Shown: positions 7,880 through 15,660 of the stretch, piece by piece
How positions within the stretch are numbered: the stretch's first letter is position 1
How the letters are laid out: each line of letters opens with the position of its first letter
Assembly: GCA_900540855.1 (NCBI GenBank)
Contig: UQHK01000004.1
Span: 78,429 to 142,428 of the forward strand
Length of the DNA stretch: 64,000 nt
Origin: an uncultured Collinsella sp.
GTDB taxonomy: Bacteria > Actinomycetota > Coriobacteriia > Coriobacteriales > Coriobacteriaceae
Direction: 5' to 3'
Notes under the pieces: generated by a model
Database searches by the model: none
The model's input: only the letters and a program-made list of their open reading frames with translations
What the model was told of the DNA's origin: nothing
Translations under genes and position numbers: made by a program

Positions 7880-9454
7880 TTGAGCATCACGCCCATCGAT
7901 AGCATTCGCCGCGCCATCGCCCGCCGCAATGGCGTCGCCGACCCCACCGTATCGGACGGGGCGCACGGGCAGGGCGGACGCATCGAGAACGGCCTGTTCC
8001 CCGCATCGCACACCGCCGAGGAGCTCGCACGAATCCAAGAGCTAAGCCAGCGTAACGCCGGCGGTCCCGACAGCAGCCAGGCCACACGCCGTCGCCGCGA
8101 GCGCGATCGCCAGCCCGGCCCCATCCACCGCATGGTCAATGCCTGGTGGAACCGCCTGCTCGGAGCCGTCTACGGCGGCGGCTTCTCCACGCAAGAAGCC
8201 GAGTACGAAGATCACGCCACCCGTCGCGACTACCTTTGGAATACCCTGGGCACCGCCGTATGGGGCATGGCGTTTCCGTTGCTCACCATCGTGTCCACAC
8301 AGCTCGTGGGCGCCGAGGAGGCTGGCAAATTCTCCATCGCCTTTGTCACCGGCACGCTCATCATGATCGCGTGCAACTACGGCGTGCGCAATTTCCAGGT
8401 CTCGGACATCGACGAAAAGACGTCCTTTGCCTCTTACCAGCTCAACCGCTGGATCTGCGGAGCGCTCGCGCTGGCATGCGGCCTGGTATACAGCAGCGCC
8501 CGCGGCTACGATGCGCAGATGGCCACAATCGGCCTGGGCGTCTACCTGTATAAGGTGATCGACGGCATTGCCGACGTGTACGAGGGCCGCCTGCAGCAGG
8601 CCGACAAACTCTACCTGGCCGGCATGAGCCAAACGCTACGATCCGTCGGCGTCATCGCGGTCTTTAGCGTGGTACTGTTCCTCACGCGCAGCATGCCCAT
8701 CGCCGCCATGGCCATGGGTGTTACCGCGATCGCCTCGCTCGTTCTGGTCACCGCGCCGCTCGCCCTGCTCGAAACCGAAAAATCGCGCCGCGTGAGCCTG
8801 CGCGAGGTCGGTCACCTGTTTATCCAGTGCGCCCCGCTTTTTGGCGCGCTGTTCCTGTTCAACCTTATCGAGAGCATGCCCAAGTTCGTGATGGAAGGCA
8901 CGCTGGCCTACAAGTATCAGCTGTACTTTAATGCCCTGTTCTTTCCGGCGCAGGCTATTTTGTTGAGCATTGGATTTATCTATAAACCGCAGCTTCTGCG
9001 TTTGTCGAGCATTTGGGCTAATCCTCGCAAGCGTCGTCGCTTTGACCTGATTATTGTTGCCGTTATGGCACTGATCGTGGTCATCACCAGCGTGTGCGCC
9101 GCATTTATGGCAGGTCCCGGTATTCCCCTCATGAGCTTCATGTACGGCCTCAATTTTGAGCGCTACCGCACGCTGGCACTGCTGATGGTTGTCGCCGGCG
9201 GCGTCACCGCGGCCATCGACTTTCTCTACGCCATCATCACGGTGCTGCGCCATGCCGGCGACGTCACCAAAATCTACCTGATCTGCTTCGCCGTAAGCGT
9301 AGTGCTGCCGGTGATCCTGATCAACCTGCTGGGTCTGATGGGCGCCGTGGTGAGCTACCTAGCCATCATGGCCCTACTCCTGGTGCTGCTGATTATCGAA
9401 TACGCCCACATCCGCCAACGCATCGAGCGCGACCGGAACCCATACGGAGCCTAA
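7880..9454 (+). CDS. Polysaccharide flippase-like membrane protein (MATE/Wzx type)
   Basis: 524 residues with about 12-14 hydrophobic segments starting near residue 120, preceded by a charged cytoplasmic N-terminus of about 110 residues. The topology and the pattern WNTLGTAVWGMAFPLLTIV followed by GKFSIAF resemble O-antigen/teichoic-acid flippases that move lipid-linked oligosaccharide across the membrane. It may use lipid-linked sugar made by the WecA-like enzyme, but the two are not adjacent. Start chosen at TTG 7880 because AAAGGA lies seven bases upstream. The longer frame from 7589 would translate the REP palindromes and is rejected. Confidence 0.75.
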   Translation: MSITPIDSIRRAIARRNGVADPTVSDGAHGQGGRIENGLFPASHTAEELARIQELSQRNAGGPDSSQATRRRRERDRQPGPIHRMVNAWWNRLLGAVYGGGFSTQEAEYEDHATRRDYLWNTLGTAVWGMAFPLLTIVSTQLVGAEEAGKFSIAFVTGTLIMIACNYGVRNFQVSDIDEKTSFASYQLNRWICGALALACGLVYSSARGYDAQMATIGLGVYLYKVIDGIADVYEGRLQQADKLYLAGMSQTLRSVGVIAVFSVVLFLTRSMPIAAMAMGVTAIASLVLVTAPLALLETEKSRRVSLREVGHLFIQCAPLFGALFLFNLIESMPKFVMEGTLAYKYQLYFNALFFPAQAILLSIGFIYKPQLLRLSSIWANPRKRRRFDLIIVAVMALIVVITSVCAAFMAGPGIPLMSFMYGLNFERYRTLALLMVVAGGVTAAIDFLYAIITVLRHAGDVTKIYLICFAVSVVLPVILINLLGLMGAVVSYLAIMALLLVLLIIEYAHIRQRIERDRNPYGA

Positions 9455-9490
9455 TTAGCTGCCCCGGTACCGGAATTTGCGATGGAATCA

Positions 9491-9754
9491 CCCCGGCTGG
9501 GGTCTCGTTGCGGACGATTTGCGACACGCAGAACTAAGTGAGTAGACTTTTGCCGAATCCCTGACCACACCGGCAAAACATAAGTCAATGACCTGCGGTT
9601 TTGTTGAGGCAAATTTGCCGGCTGCTCAGCATTTCCAAAAAAGTCTACTCACTTAGCCAGCGGGCAGCCAAAAAAGAACCGTCGCGACGTCGTTTGACTC
9701 CGTTGCGACGGTTTTTCGAGCATTTTCGCGCTGCCGAGGACGCAGACGCTCCTC
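9491..9754. repeat. 264-bp direct repeat, copy 1 (MITE-like core)
   Basis: Aligns without gaps to 13691-13954. Inside are near-terminal inverted repeats CTAAGTGAGTAGACTTTT (9534-9551) and its exact complement (9639-9656). They are followed by a second hairpin built on ACCGTCGCGACG / CGTTGCGACGGT (about 9678-9713). No open frame is shared by the two copies, so this looks like a non-autonomous or structural element. It occupies most of the space between the flippase and the phosphatase. Confidence 0.85.
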
Positions 9755-9802
9755 ATTTCTAGCGCTTACCGAGCAAGAAGGCGCTACTCTCCGAAAGTAG
9801 TC

Positions 9803-9830
9803 AAAAAAGCCCCGTCCCAAATTAGCTACC
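9803..9830. repeat. Family B repeat (AGCTA / GGGACGGGG), copy 1
   Basis: AAAAAGCCCCGTCCCAAATT followed by AGCTACC. It is the complement of the sequence after the antiporter gene and similar to copies at 13.65 and 58.3 kb. Confidence 0.7.
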
Positions 9831-9840
9831 CTTTGCGCCG

Positions 9841-10680
9841 TTATTCCCCGGGGCGAATATTCGCGTAGAATTCCGCACCATCATCGAGCCGCAGGATGCC
9901 CACGCGGCCAAACTCCGATCCGGTGGCAGCGGCGCAGTCGATGTCGATGCGATCGGGCACGCCGGCGGTGTCCTCGCCGCCCAGGCGCACGATCTGCCCG
10001 CGACCCGACTCCTCATCGAGCCCCGCCAGGCCGCCCACCTCGCAATAACGCCCGAGCGACACCGTGGGCGTGTGGCCACTCACCACGACCGGGCCCTTGC
10101 CGTCGGCAGAAAGCAACCCCGTCGGCGCATCCCAATAGCCGTGACGAATCCACAGCAAGTCATCGGACGACTGCACCGCAAGCATCTGCTGCAGCAGTTC
10201 GCAATCGGCGCCAACCGCTCCGGCACCATCGGCACAATCGACGCCATGCTCAAGCAAAAACGTTCGCGCAGCCTCGGTCTGGATGCCGGCATGCACCAGC
10301 AAGTACGGACGCTTGTCAGTCTCGGCCACCGCGTAGAGCGGCAGCGTCGCCATCCAACGCACGAGCTCCTCGTACGCCTCAAATTCCATGTCGTTGAGCT
10401 GCTGACGGGTAGTCCAACCGCCGTTGATATCCCAGGTCTCGGCATCGAGCGGATCCTGGCCAATGATGGCATCGAGCATGATCTGTTCGTGATTGCCCTT
10501 GAGCACGCGAGCGTTGGGTAGCGAGCGCACGAGCTTAATAACGCCAACCGGATCGGGCCCGCGATCGATCATGTCACCCAGCACGTACAGCGTATCGTCG
10601 GACGCCAGCGAAATCTTGGACAGGGCCTCGTCAAGCGCACGCACGTGCCCGTGAGCATCGGATGTCACATAGATCGCCAT
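9841..10680 (-). CDS. PPP-type metallophosphatase
   Basis: 279 residues with the calcineurin-like metal motifs in order: SDAHGH (variant of GDxHG), GDMIDRGP, GNHE, VHAG and SGHTP. The PPP group includes serine/threonine protein phosphatases and ApaH-type dinucleotide polyphosphatases; the family resemblance is clear but the substrate is not. It stands alone, convergent with nothing and divergent from the antiporter gene. ATG 10680 is preceded by AGAGAGG-like sequence. Confidence 0.85.
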   Translation of the reverse strand: MAIYVTSDAHGHVRALDEALSKISLASDDTLYVLGDMIDRGPDPVGVIKLVRSLPNARVLKGNHEQIMLDAIIGQDPLDAETWDINGGWTTRQQLNDMEFEAYEELVRWMATLPLYAVAETDKRPYLLVHAGIQTEAARTFLLEHGVDCADGAGAVGADCELLQQMLAVQSSDDLLWIRHGYWDAPTGLLSADGKGPVVVSGHTPTVSLGRYCEVGGLAGLDEESGRGQIVRLGGEDTAGVPDRIDIDCAAATGSEFGRVGILRLDDGAEFYANIRPGE

Positions 10681-11005
10681 GGAACGCCTCTCTTTACATT
10701 GCGGCCGAAGCCCGGAGCCGCAACTAAAACTTCAAGTTGAACTTAAACGTTACCCATTGTACTCCGTTGCAATAAAGCTGGAAAGGGTTGCATACCGTCA
10801 ACGGTCGCCAGCGCACGCCTGCCTACCCGCGCCGCTCACGCGACGCCGTCTGGCCCAGCGCCCCGACCAGCGACGCTCGCGTCGCAGCCTCGTGTCGAAA
10901 ATGCGCACGCCTGCAATCCAGGCCCATAAACCCACCATCTTTGGGTACAAATAACCGCAGACAACTGACCGTGCCACGCCAACCACCCAGGAGCGGACAC
11001 CATCC
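10681..11005. other. Divergent intergenic region
   Basis: 325 bp between the phosphatase and antiporter start codons. It must carry both promoters. Near 10727-10745 overlapping dyads AACTTCAAGTT and TTCAAGTTGAA could be an operator. I see no gene in it. Confidence 0.4.
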
Positions 11006-12607
11006 ATGAACCAGATCCTTCTTTTTATCGGCCTCGTCATCATTTTGTGCCTGACCATCAAACCCGTCGGCAAAAAGCTCCCCTTCCCCACCCTGCTTAT
11101 CTTTATCGCGCTCGGCATGCTGTTGGGCGTCAACGGCCCGGCGCATATCGACTTTAGCGACTACGCACTCACCGAAACCGTCTGCAGCACGGCGCTATTG
11201 TTCATCATGTTCTACGGCGGCTTTAACACCAACATAGACCGCGCCAAGCCCGTCGCCGCGCCGGCGGTGCTGCTGAGCACGCTCGGCGTCGTCATCACCG
11301 CAGGCATCACCGGCGTGTTCGCCCACTTTGTGCTGGGCTTCGACTGGATCGGCGGCCTGCTGCTGGGCTCGGTTGTGGCGTCCACCGATGCGGCGAGCGT
11401 CTTTAGCGTGCTGCGCGAGCACAACCTGTCGCTGCGCGGCGGCACCGACTCGCTGCTCGAGGTCGAATCGGGCTCAAACGACCCCGTCGCCTACATGCTC
11501 ACCGCGGTGCTCGCGACCCTCGCGGCCGGCGGCAACATCGACATCCCCATGCTGCTGGCCAAGCAAATCATCCTGGGCGTGGGCCTGGGCCTTGTCATCG
11601 GCTGGGCATCGGGCCGCCTGATTGAGCGCGCACACGCAACGGCCGAGGGTGCGCAGACTATCTTTTTATTCGCCGTGGCGATCGTTGCCTACGCGCTGCC
11701 GAGCTATCTGGGCGGCAACGGCTTTTTGGCCGTATACCTGGCAGGCATTGTGCTGGGCGCGAGCGACATCACCGGCAAGGTCGAGATGGTGCACTTCTTC
11801 GACACCCTCACCGAGATGGCCGAGATGGCCATCTTCTTCTTGCTGGGCCTGCTCGTGACGCCCGCCCGCCTGCCGCAAATGCTACTGCCGGGCCTGGCAC
11901 TCATGGCGTTTATGCTCTTCGTGAGCCGCCCCATCGCCGTCGGTGTGCTGTTGGCGCCCTTTAAGACGAACCCTCGCCAGGTAGCGCTCGTAAGCTGGGC
12001 TGGCCTGCGCGGCGCGGCTTCGGTCGTCTTTAGCCTCTTTGCCGTGGTGGCCGGCGTTCCCGGTGGTCACGACCTGTTTGACCTGGTGTTTGTGATTGCC
12101 GTGTCGAGCATTGTGGTGCAGGGCTCGCTGCTGCCGGCGGTGGCGAAAAAGCTCGACATGATCGACGCAGAAGGCGACGTGCGCCGCACGTTTAACGACT
12201 ACCGCGACGAAGACGGCATGTCGTTCGTCAAGCTCAAGGTGGGCGCGGGTCATCCGTTTGCCGGACGCTCGCTCGCCGATATTGGCAGCGCTACGAACAT
12301 GCTCGTCGTCCTGGTGCTGCGCGACGGCGCGCACCCGGTGTTACCCAATGGCGATACCGTAATCGAGGAAGGCGACCTGTTGGTGATGGCTGCCCCAACA
12401 TTTGAAGAGCGTGCCGAGGTTACGCTGCGCGAGGTCACCGTAACGCCCCACGGTCGCCTGGCCGGCCAGCGCCTGCGCGACGTGCCGCAAGGCAAGCACC
12501 CCTTTATCGTCGTGATGCTCAAGCGCGACGGCCAAACGATCATCCCCGACGGCAACACCCTCATATACGCCGGCGACGAAGCCGTCATCGCCACCCTGGC
12601 ATCGTAG
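11006..12607 (+). CDS. Monovalent cation/H+ antiporter with RCK_C domains (NhaP2/CvrA type)
   Basis: 533 residues. An N-terminal CPA1 transporter domain with about 12 membrane segments contains the ND-type acidic pair region SGSNDPVAYML and SWAGLRGAASVVFS. It is followed by two TrkA-C (RCK_C) ligand-binding modules: about residues 405-460 around FAGRSLADIGS and about 470-530 around LAGQRLRDVPQ. Such proteins exchange K+ or Na+ for protons and are gated by nucleotides or other ligands through the RCK_C part. AGGAG lies about 12 nt upstream of ATG, a little long. It is followed by a family B palindrome. Confidence 0.88.
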   Translation: MNQILLFIGLVIILCLTIKPVGKKLPFPTLLIFIALGMLLGVNGPAHIDFSDYALTETVCSTALLFIMFYGGFNTNIDRAKPVAAPAVLLSTLGVVITAGITGVFAHFVLGFDWIGGLLLGSVVASTDAASVFSVLREHNLSLRGGTDSLLEVESGSNDPVAYMLTAVLATLAAGGNIDIPMLLAKQIILGVGLGLVIGWASGRLIERAHATAEGAQTIFLFAVAIVAYALPSYLGGNGFLAVYLAGIVLGASDITGKVEMVHFFDTLTEMAEMAIFFLLGLLVTPARLPQMLLPGLALMAFMLFVSRPIAVGVLLAPFKTNPRQVALVSWAGLRGAASVVFSLFAVVAGVPGGHDLFDLVFVIAVSSIVVQGSLLPAVAKKLDMIDAEGDVRRTFNDYRDEDGMSFVKLKVGAGHPFAGRSLADIGSATNMLVVLVLRDGAHPVLPNGDTVIEEGDLLVMAAPTFEERAEVTLREVTVTPHGRLAGQRLRDVPQGKHPFIVVMLKRDGQTIIPDGNTLIYAGDEAVIATLAS

Positions 12608-12615
12608 CGGCTATG

Positions 12616-12652
12616 GGGTAGCTAATTTGGGACGGGGGCTTTTTAGCTACCC
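12616..12652. repeat. Family B palindrome, copy 2
   Basis: GGGTAGCTAA (12616-12625) and its complement TTAGCTACCC (12643-12652) enclose TTTGGGACGGGGGCTTT. It lies right after the antiporter stop and may double as its terminator. Confidence 0.75.
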
Positions 12653-12686
12653 AACTTTTTGTCACATTTCCATACCCGCAGGTAGA

Positions 12687-12715
12687 TTGACGAACATGTG
12701 TTTGGTTAGTATAAT
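12687..12715 (+). promoter_or_regulatory. Strong sigma-70 type promoter of the DUF3800-associated RNA
   Basis: TTGACG (12687-12692), a 17-nt spacer and a perfect TATAAT (12710-12715). The expected start is near 12722. It is the best consensus promoter I found in the window. Confidence 0.75.
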
Positions 12716-12721
12716 TTCTAC

Positions 12722-12815
12722 TTGAATAAACTCCTCGTCTCGTGGTATAAAAGGGTTGCGTTCCTTTATGGAGGGCAGTCAAGGGCCGGGGGATCCCCCC
12801 GGCATTTTTGTTTTT
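12722..12815 (+). ncRNA. Putative structured RNA upstream of DUF3800
   Basis: About 94 nt between the promoter and a terminator. Visible elements are a hairpin ATAAAAGG-N8-CCTTTAT (about 12747-12769), possible CTCC/GGAG closing pairs, and the terminal stem GCCGGGG / CCCCGGC (12785-12803) followed by ATTTTTGTTTTT. Families of conserved RNA structures next to DUF3800 genes (the DUF3800 RNA motifs) have been reported by comparative genomics (from memory, Weinberg and colleagues 2017). Whether this is one of those exact motifs needs a covariance search. A related unit follows the gene. Confidence 0.6.
12785..12815 (+). terminator. Intrinsic terminator between the RNA and DUF3800
   Basis: Seven-bp GC stem 12785-12791 with 12797-12803, then ATTTTTGTTTTT. 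Because it lies only 14 nt before the DUF3800 start codon, it should cut off most transcripts and let only read-through reach the gene. Confidence 0.8.
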
Positions 12816-12829
12816 AGGGAGACTGCATC

Positions 12830-13507
12830 ATGAGGGAGCTTTCCGTCTTCGTCGACGAATCCGGCAACTACGGAGGACAAAGTGCTAAGTACTATCTCGT
12901 TACGCTTGTTTTCCATGACCAGTCAGCGTCAGTTGCTGAGATTATTTATCGCTACGAACACACACTTAGATCGCGTGGGCTTCCCGATATCCCCCTGCAC
13001 ATGAATCCCCTGATGCATGGCAATGAATCCTACAGGGGCATGGACACCCACTTGCGGAATCGCCTTTTGTCGAGTTTTGCAACATTTGCCAACAAATGCC
13101 CCGTCACATACATGACGTTCAGCTACCAAAGAAACAAATTCAAAAGCGATGCGGCTATGTTCGCAAGAATGCGTCGTGACTTGATCCTCTTTTTGTTCGA
13201 CAGACTTCAGTGTTTCCAAAGCTATGACGCTGTCAAAATCTATTACGACGACGGGCAAAACGAGGTAACGGCCATCCTTCACGCTGCATTCGAATACGTT
13301 CTCGGAAGGCAGGCGGTCATTTATAAAGAATGTGACCCGAAGCACTTTAGGCTTCAGCAAATTGCTGACTACATCTGCGAAATCGAACTGGCGCAAATTA
13401 AATATGGACGCTCCGAGCAATCAAATACCGAGCAGATCTTCTTTGGAAACTATCGTGATTTCAAGAAAAATCATCTTAGAAAGATTCGCGCTAAACGTCT
13501 CTTGTAG
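12830..13507 (+). CDS. DUF3800 domain protein
   Basis: 225 residues that begin with VFVDESGNYG, the signature start of DUF3800, whose fold is predicted to be RNase H-like. The acidic residues in VDESG, in KIYYDDG and near the C-terminal LQQIADYICEIEL are the expected active-site candidates. The function of the family is unknown; its members recur in defence islands and mobile regions. ATG 12830 has AGGGAG eight bases upstream. Codon use is AT-richer than the surrounding genes (many Lys/Ile/Asn AAA, ATT, AAT), suggesting recent transfer. It faces the BREX operon. Confidence 0.85.
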   Translation: MRELSVFVDESGNYGGQSAKYYLVTLVFHDQSASVAEIIYRYEHTLRSRGLPDIPLHMNPLMHGNESYRGMDTHLRNRLLSSFATFANKCPVTYMTFSYQRNKFKSDAAMFARMRRDLILFLFDRLQCFQSYDAVKIYYDDGQNEVTAILHAAFEYVLGRQAVIYKECDPKHFRLQQIADYICEIELAQIKYGRSEQSNTEQIFFGNYRDFKKNHLRKIRAKRLL

Positions 13508-13524
13508 ACCCGGCACGTGGCTTC

Positions 13525-13595
13525 TGTTATAAAGATATCGGTACCCTCCAAGAGAGGGGCCTCCAAGAGCCGGGGTTTTACCCCCGGCATTTTTT
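13525..13595 (+). ncRNA. Second copy of the DUF3800-associated RNA/terminator unit
   Basis: Contains TATAAAGATATCGGTACC, a CCTCCAAGAG sequence present twice (about 13545 and 13560), and the stem GCCGGGG / CCCCGGC (13569-13575 with 13582-13588) followed by ATTTTTTT-like Ts. The layout TATAAA, purine-rich segment, CAAG, GCCGGGG hairpin, CATTTTT matches the upstream unit. At minimum it is the terminator of the DUF3800 gene. Confidence 0.55.
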
Positions 13596-13643
13596 ATGCG
13601 TAACGTCGCCGCAACTCCTACTTAGCCTCTAGGAAGATACGGC

Positions 13644-13674
13644 TAGCTAAAAAGCCCTATCCCAAATTAACTAC
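13644..13674. repeat. Family B repeat, copy 3
   Basis: TAGCTAAAAAGCCCTATCCC followed by AAATTAACTAC, a drifted inverse of copy 2, just before the second 264-bp repeat. Confidence 0.65.
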
Positions 13675-13690
13675 ATTTGAGTATTGGTCG

Positions 13691-13954
13691 TCCCGACTGG
13701 GGTCTCGTTGCGAGCAATTTGCGTCGCGCAAAACTAAGTGAGTAGGCTTTTGCCGAATCGCCAACCACATCGCCAAAGCACAGGTCTGTGATCTGCGATT
13801 TTGTTGAAGAAAATTCGTCGGGTGCTCAGCATTTCCAAAAAAGTCTACTCACTTAACCAGCGGGCGGTCAAAATGGATGCGTCGCGACGTCGTTGGGCTC
13901 CGTTGCGACGGTTTATCGTGCATTTTCGCGCGGCCGCGGGCACAGACGCCCCCG
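13691..13954. repeat. 264-bp direct repeat, copy 2
   Basis: Ungapped match to 9491-9754 at an offset of exactly 4,200 bp. The inverted repeats are CTAAGTGAGTAGGCTTTT (13734-13751) and AAAAGTCTACTCACTTAA (13839-13856), each with one change from copy 1. The hairpin on CGTCGCGACG is also kept. Confidence 0.85.
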
Positions 13955-13960
13955 TCCCCC

Positions 13961-13991
13961 ATGTGACAAAGGGACAGTCCCTTTGTCACAT
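13961..13991. terminator. Perfect 14-bp hairpin at the end of the BREX-side genes
   Basis: ATGTGACAAAGGGA (13961-13974), loop CAG, then its exact complement (13978-13991). It starts two bases after the stop of the 63-residue gene (minus strand). It has a GGGAC-core palindrome like the other repeat families. No T-run follows. Confidence 0.55.
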
Positions 13992-13993
13992 TC

Positions 13994-14185
13994 TCAGTCA
14001 TCGTCGACGGCAAAGTCGCGGAGGTCGAGGCCTTCGCGTTCGGCTCGGGCTAGGAGCTCTTGAGGTGACTCGTCCTCGATATCCACCACGTCGAGCATGG
14101 CGGCCGGAAAGCCCACGCCGGCTGCACTCCCCGCACGGTCGAGCAAACTCTCGCGCAGCTGGTCAACATCAACATCGATCTTCAT
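13994..14185 (-). CDS. Small acidic protein of unknown function
   Basis: 63 residues, starting MKIDVDVDQLRESLLD, rich in Asp/Glu with an ELLARAEREGLDLRDF helix near the end. I do not recognise it. AGGGAG precedes ATG 14185. It lies 27 bp after the stop of the 450-residue gene on the same strand, so the two are probably co-transcribed and may work together. Confidence 0.65.
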   Translation of the reverse strand: MKIDVDVDQLRESLLDRAGSAAGVGFPAAMLDVVDIEDESPQELLARAEREGLDLRDFAVDDD

Positions 14186-14212
14186 GGTGAAACTCCCTAC
14201 CGGATCTGGCCC

Positions 14213-15565
14213 CTACTCAGCAGCGCCGAGCACATTCACGGCTGCAACGAAAGCCGCAGCCTGCTTGTCATCCATCTGTGTGGCCAAACGCCCCACGGGC
14301 TCGTCGTAAGCAAACTGTACTTTATCGATAAAGCAATCCCAGGCACGCTCGTCCACACGCACGGCGGCCTCGCAGTACTGGCTGAGCTTTTTGAGTCCAT
14401 ACCAAAACGCATTCACATGGCGTGCGGGATCCTCGTCCAGCACACCATCGTAGCGCCGTCCGTTAAACTCGCGCATGCGCGCCACGGCAACCTCGAGTGA
14501 GTCGCCGCCGTCGGCCGAAGCCTCGTCCACAAGCTCGGGAATCGCAACTTCGCGCCGAACATTGTGCCTGGTAGCACCGTCGTACTCGCCCACCAACACG
14601 TCTTCGTCAAATCGATCATCGTAGTCGAAATAACTACTGCCGCGGCAAATCCCATGCGGCGAACCGGCACCAAAGGCACAGAACAACCCGCCGTCGGCAA
14701 CAACGCGCCTATAGGTCTCAAACGACTTCTTAACCTGAGCGAGCAACTCGAAAAGCCCTCCGGCATCGCACCCCGTCTCACACGTAATGCAAACAGGCCC
14801 CGGCAACGACACCGGCTCCACCGTGCTCCCCGCAACGCGGGCGGCACGCTCGGCCCGATACGCTTGGGCCGCCAAGCGCGCTCGCTGCGCAGCACCGCGC
14901 ACATTAGTAAGCTCACGCTCCAGCGCCACGTCGCCGGCAACATCGCCAGCAAACCCGCCAGCATCCCGCGGCCCGGTCGCACTCAGCTCGGACTCAAACG
15001 TCGCCGTAATCATGCCGGCAAGGTCCGTTGTATCGGCGGCACAACGCAGCTGCTCCAACTGCGTGCACAGCAGATCGGCATCCAGGGGCACGGCATCCAC
15101 AACGTGCACGTTACTCAGACGCGCCGCGCCCTGCAGCACCAAAGCCCCCGCAGCATCGTACGCCGCACGAACGCTGTCCGCCGTATTGGCACGCAGCTTT
15201 ACCTCGATAAACGCAAGCGTCTGTTCCAGGCGGGCCAACAGCTCGGCCTTGTCCTCCATACGCAAAAAGGCAGCGTAGCGCCGCTCCATCTGCAACGGGC
15301 CCACAACGCCTACCTGTTTGCGAGCGCGCGCAAGAGAATCAAATTCAACACGGCGCACATACCCGTCAACGGCCCGCACGGCAGACTCACGCGCAGCACG
15401 CTCGGCAGCCTCGACGCCCCCGATCACGGCCAGTAGCTCGCGGGAGCGCGCCTTGCGCAATATCTCCCCGCGATCGTACTGCTCAAGCGCCGTCTGACGC
15501 TTGGCTACTGACTCAAAGCCGAAGAGCTCATCGAGCAGCTCGCCAACAGAACGCTCTTCCGCCAT
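14213..15565 (-). CDS. Unrecognised 450-residue protein downstream of brxL
   Basis: Not recognised. The first half is helical and Ala/Glu/Arg-rich with likely coiled-coil stretches (about residues 60-210). The middle has a Gly/Cys region PVCITCETGC with two to three cysteines that could bind metal. The C-terminal third is more globular, with HVNAFWYGLKKLSQYCEAA and a stretch of acidic residues YFDYDDRFDEDVL. ATG 15565 follows AGGAGG at eight bases. The 95-bp gap to brxL on the same strand makes it a candidate BREX accessory, but it could be an independent unit. Confidence 0.7.
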   Translation of the reverse strand: MAEERSVGELLDELFGFESVAKRQTALEQYDRGEILRKARSRELLAVIGGVEAAERAARESAVRAVDGYVRRVEFDSLARARKQVGVVGPLQMERRYAAFLRMEDKAELLARLEQTLAFIEVKLRANTADSVRAAYDAAGALVLQGAARLSNVHVVDAVPLDADLLCTQLEQLRCAADTTDLAGMITATFESELSATGPRDAGGFAGDVAGDVALERELTNVRGAAQRARLAAQAYRAERAARVAGSTVEPVSLPGPVCITCETGCDAGGLFELLAQVKKSFETYRRVVADGGLFCAFGAGSPHGICRGSSYFDYDDRFDEDVLVGEYDGATRHNVRREVAIPELVDEASADGGDSLEVAVARMREFNGRRYDGVLDEDPARHVNAFWYGLKKLSQYCEAAVRVDERAWDCFIDKVQFAYDEPVGRLATQMDDKQAAAFVAAVNVLGAAE

Positions 15566-15660
15566 GGCAAGGCCTCCTCACGCGTGACGTGCCAACATGC
15601 CCGCGGGCCCACGCGCACAAGACAAACGCCTCGCGCACGCAAGCCCCCACGCTCGCATCC

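Noticed and set aside
10679..10954. 91-codon plus-strand frame between the phosphatase and antiporter genes.
   Set aside because: Arg/Ser/Pro-rich shadow-like composition, no ribosome site, and it occupies the divergent promoter region.
13801..14190. 129-codon frame across the second 264-bp repeat.
   Set aside because: The first repeat copy does not keep this frame, so it is chance.
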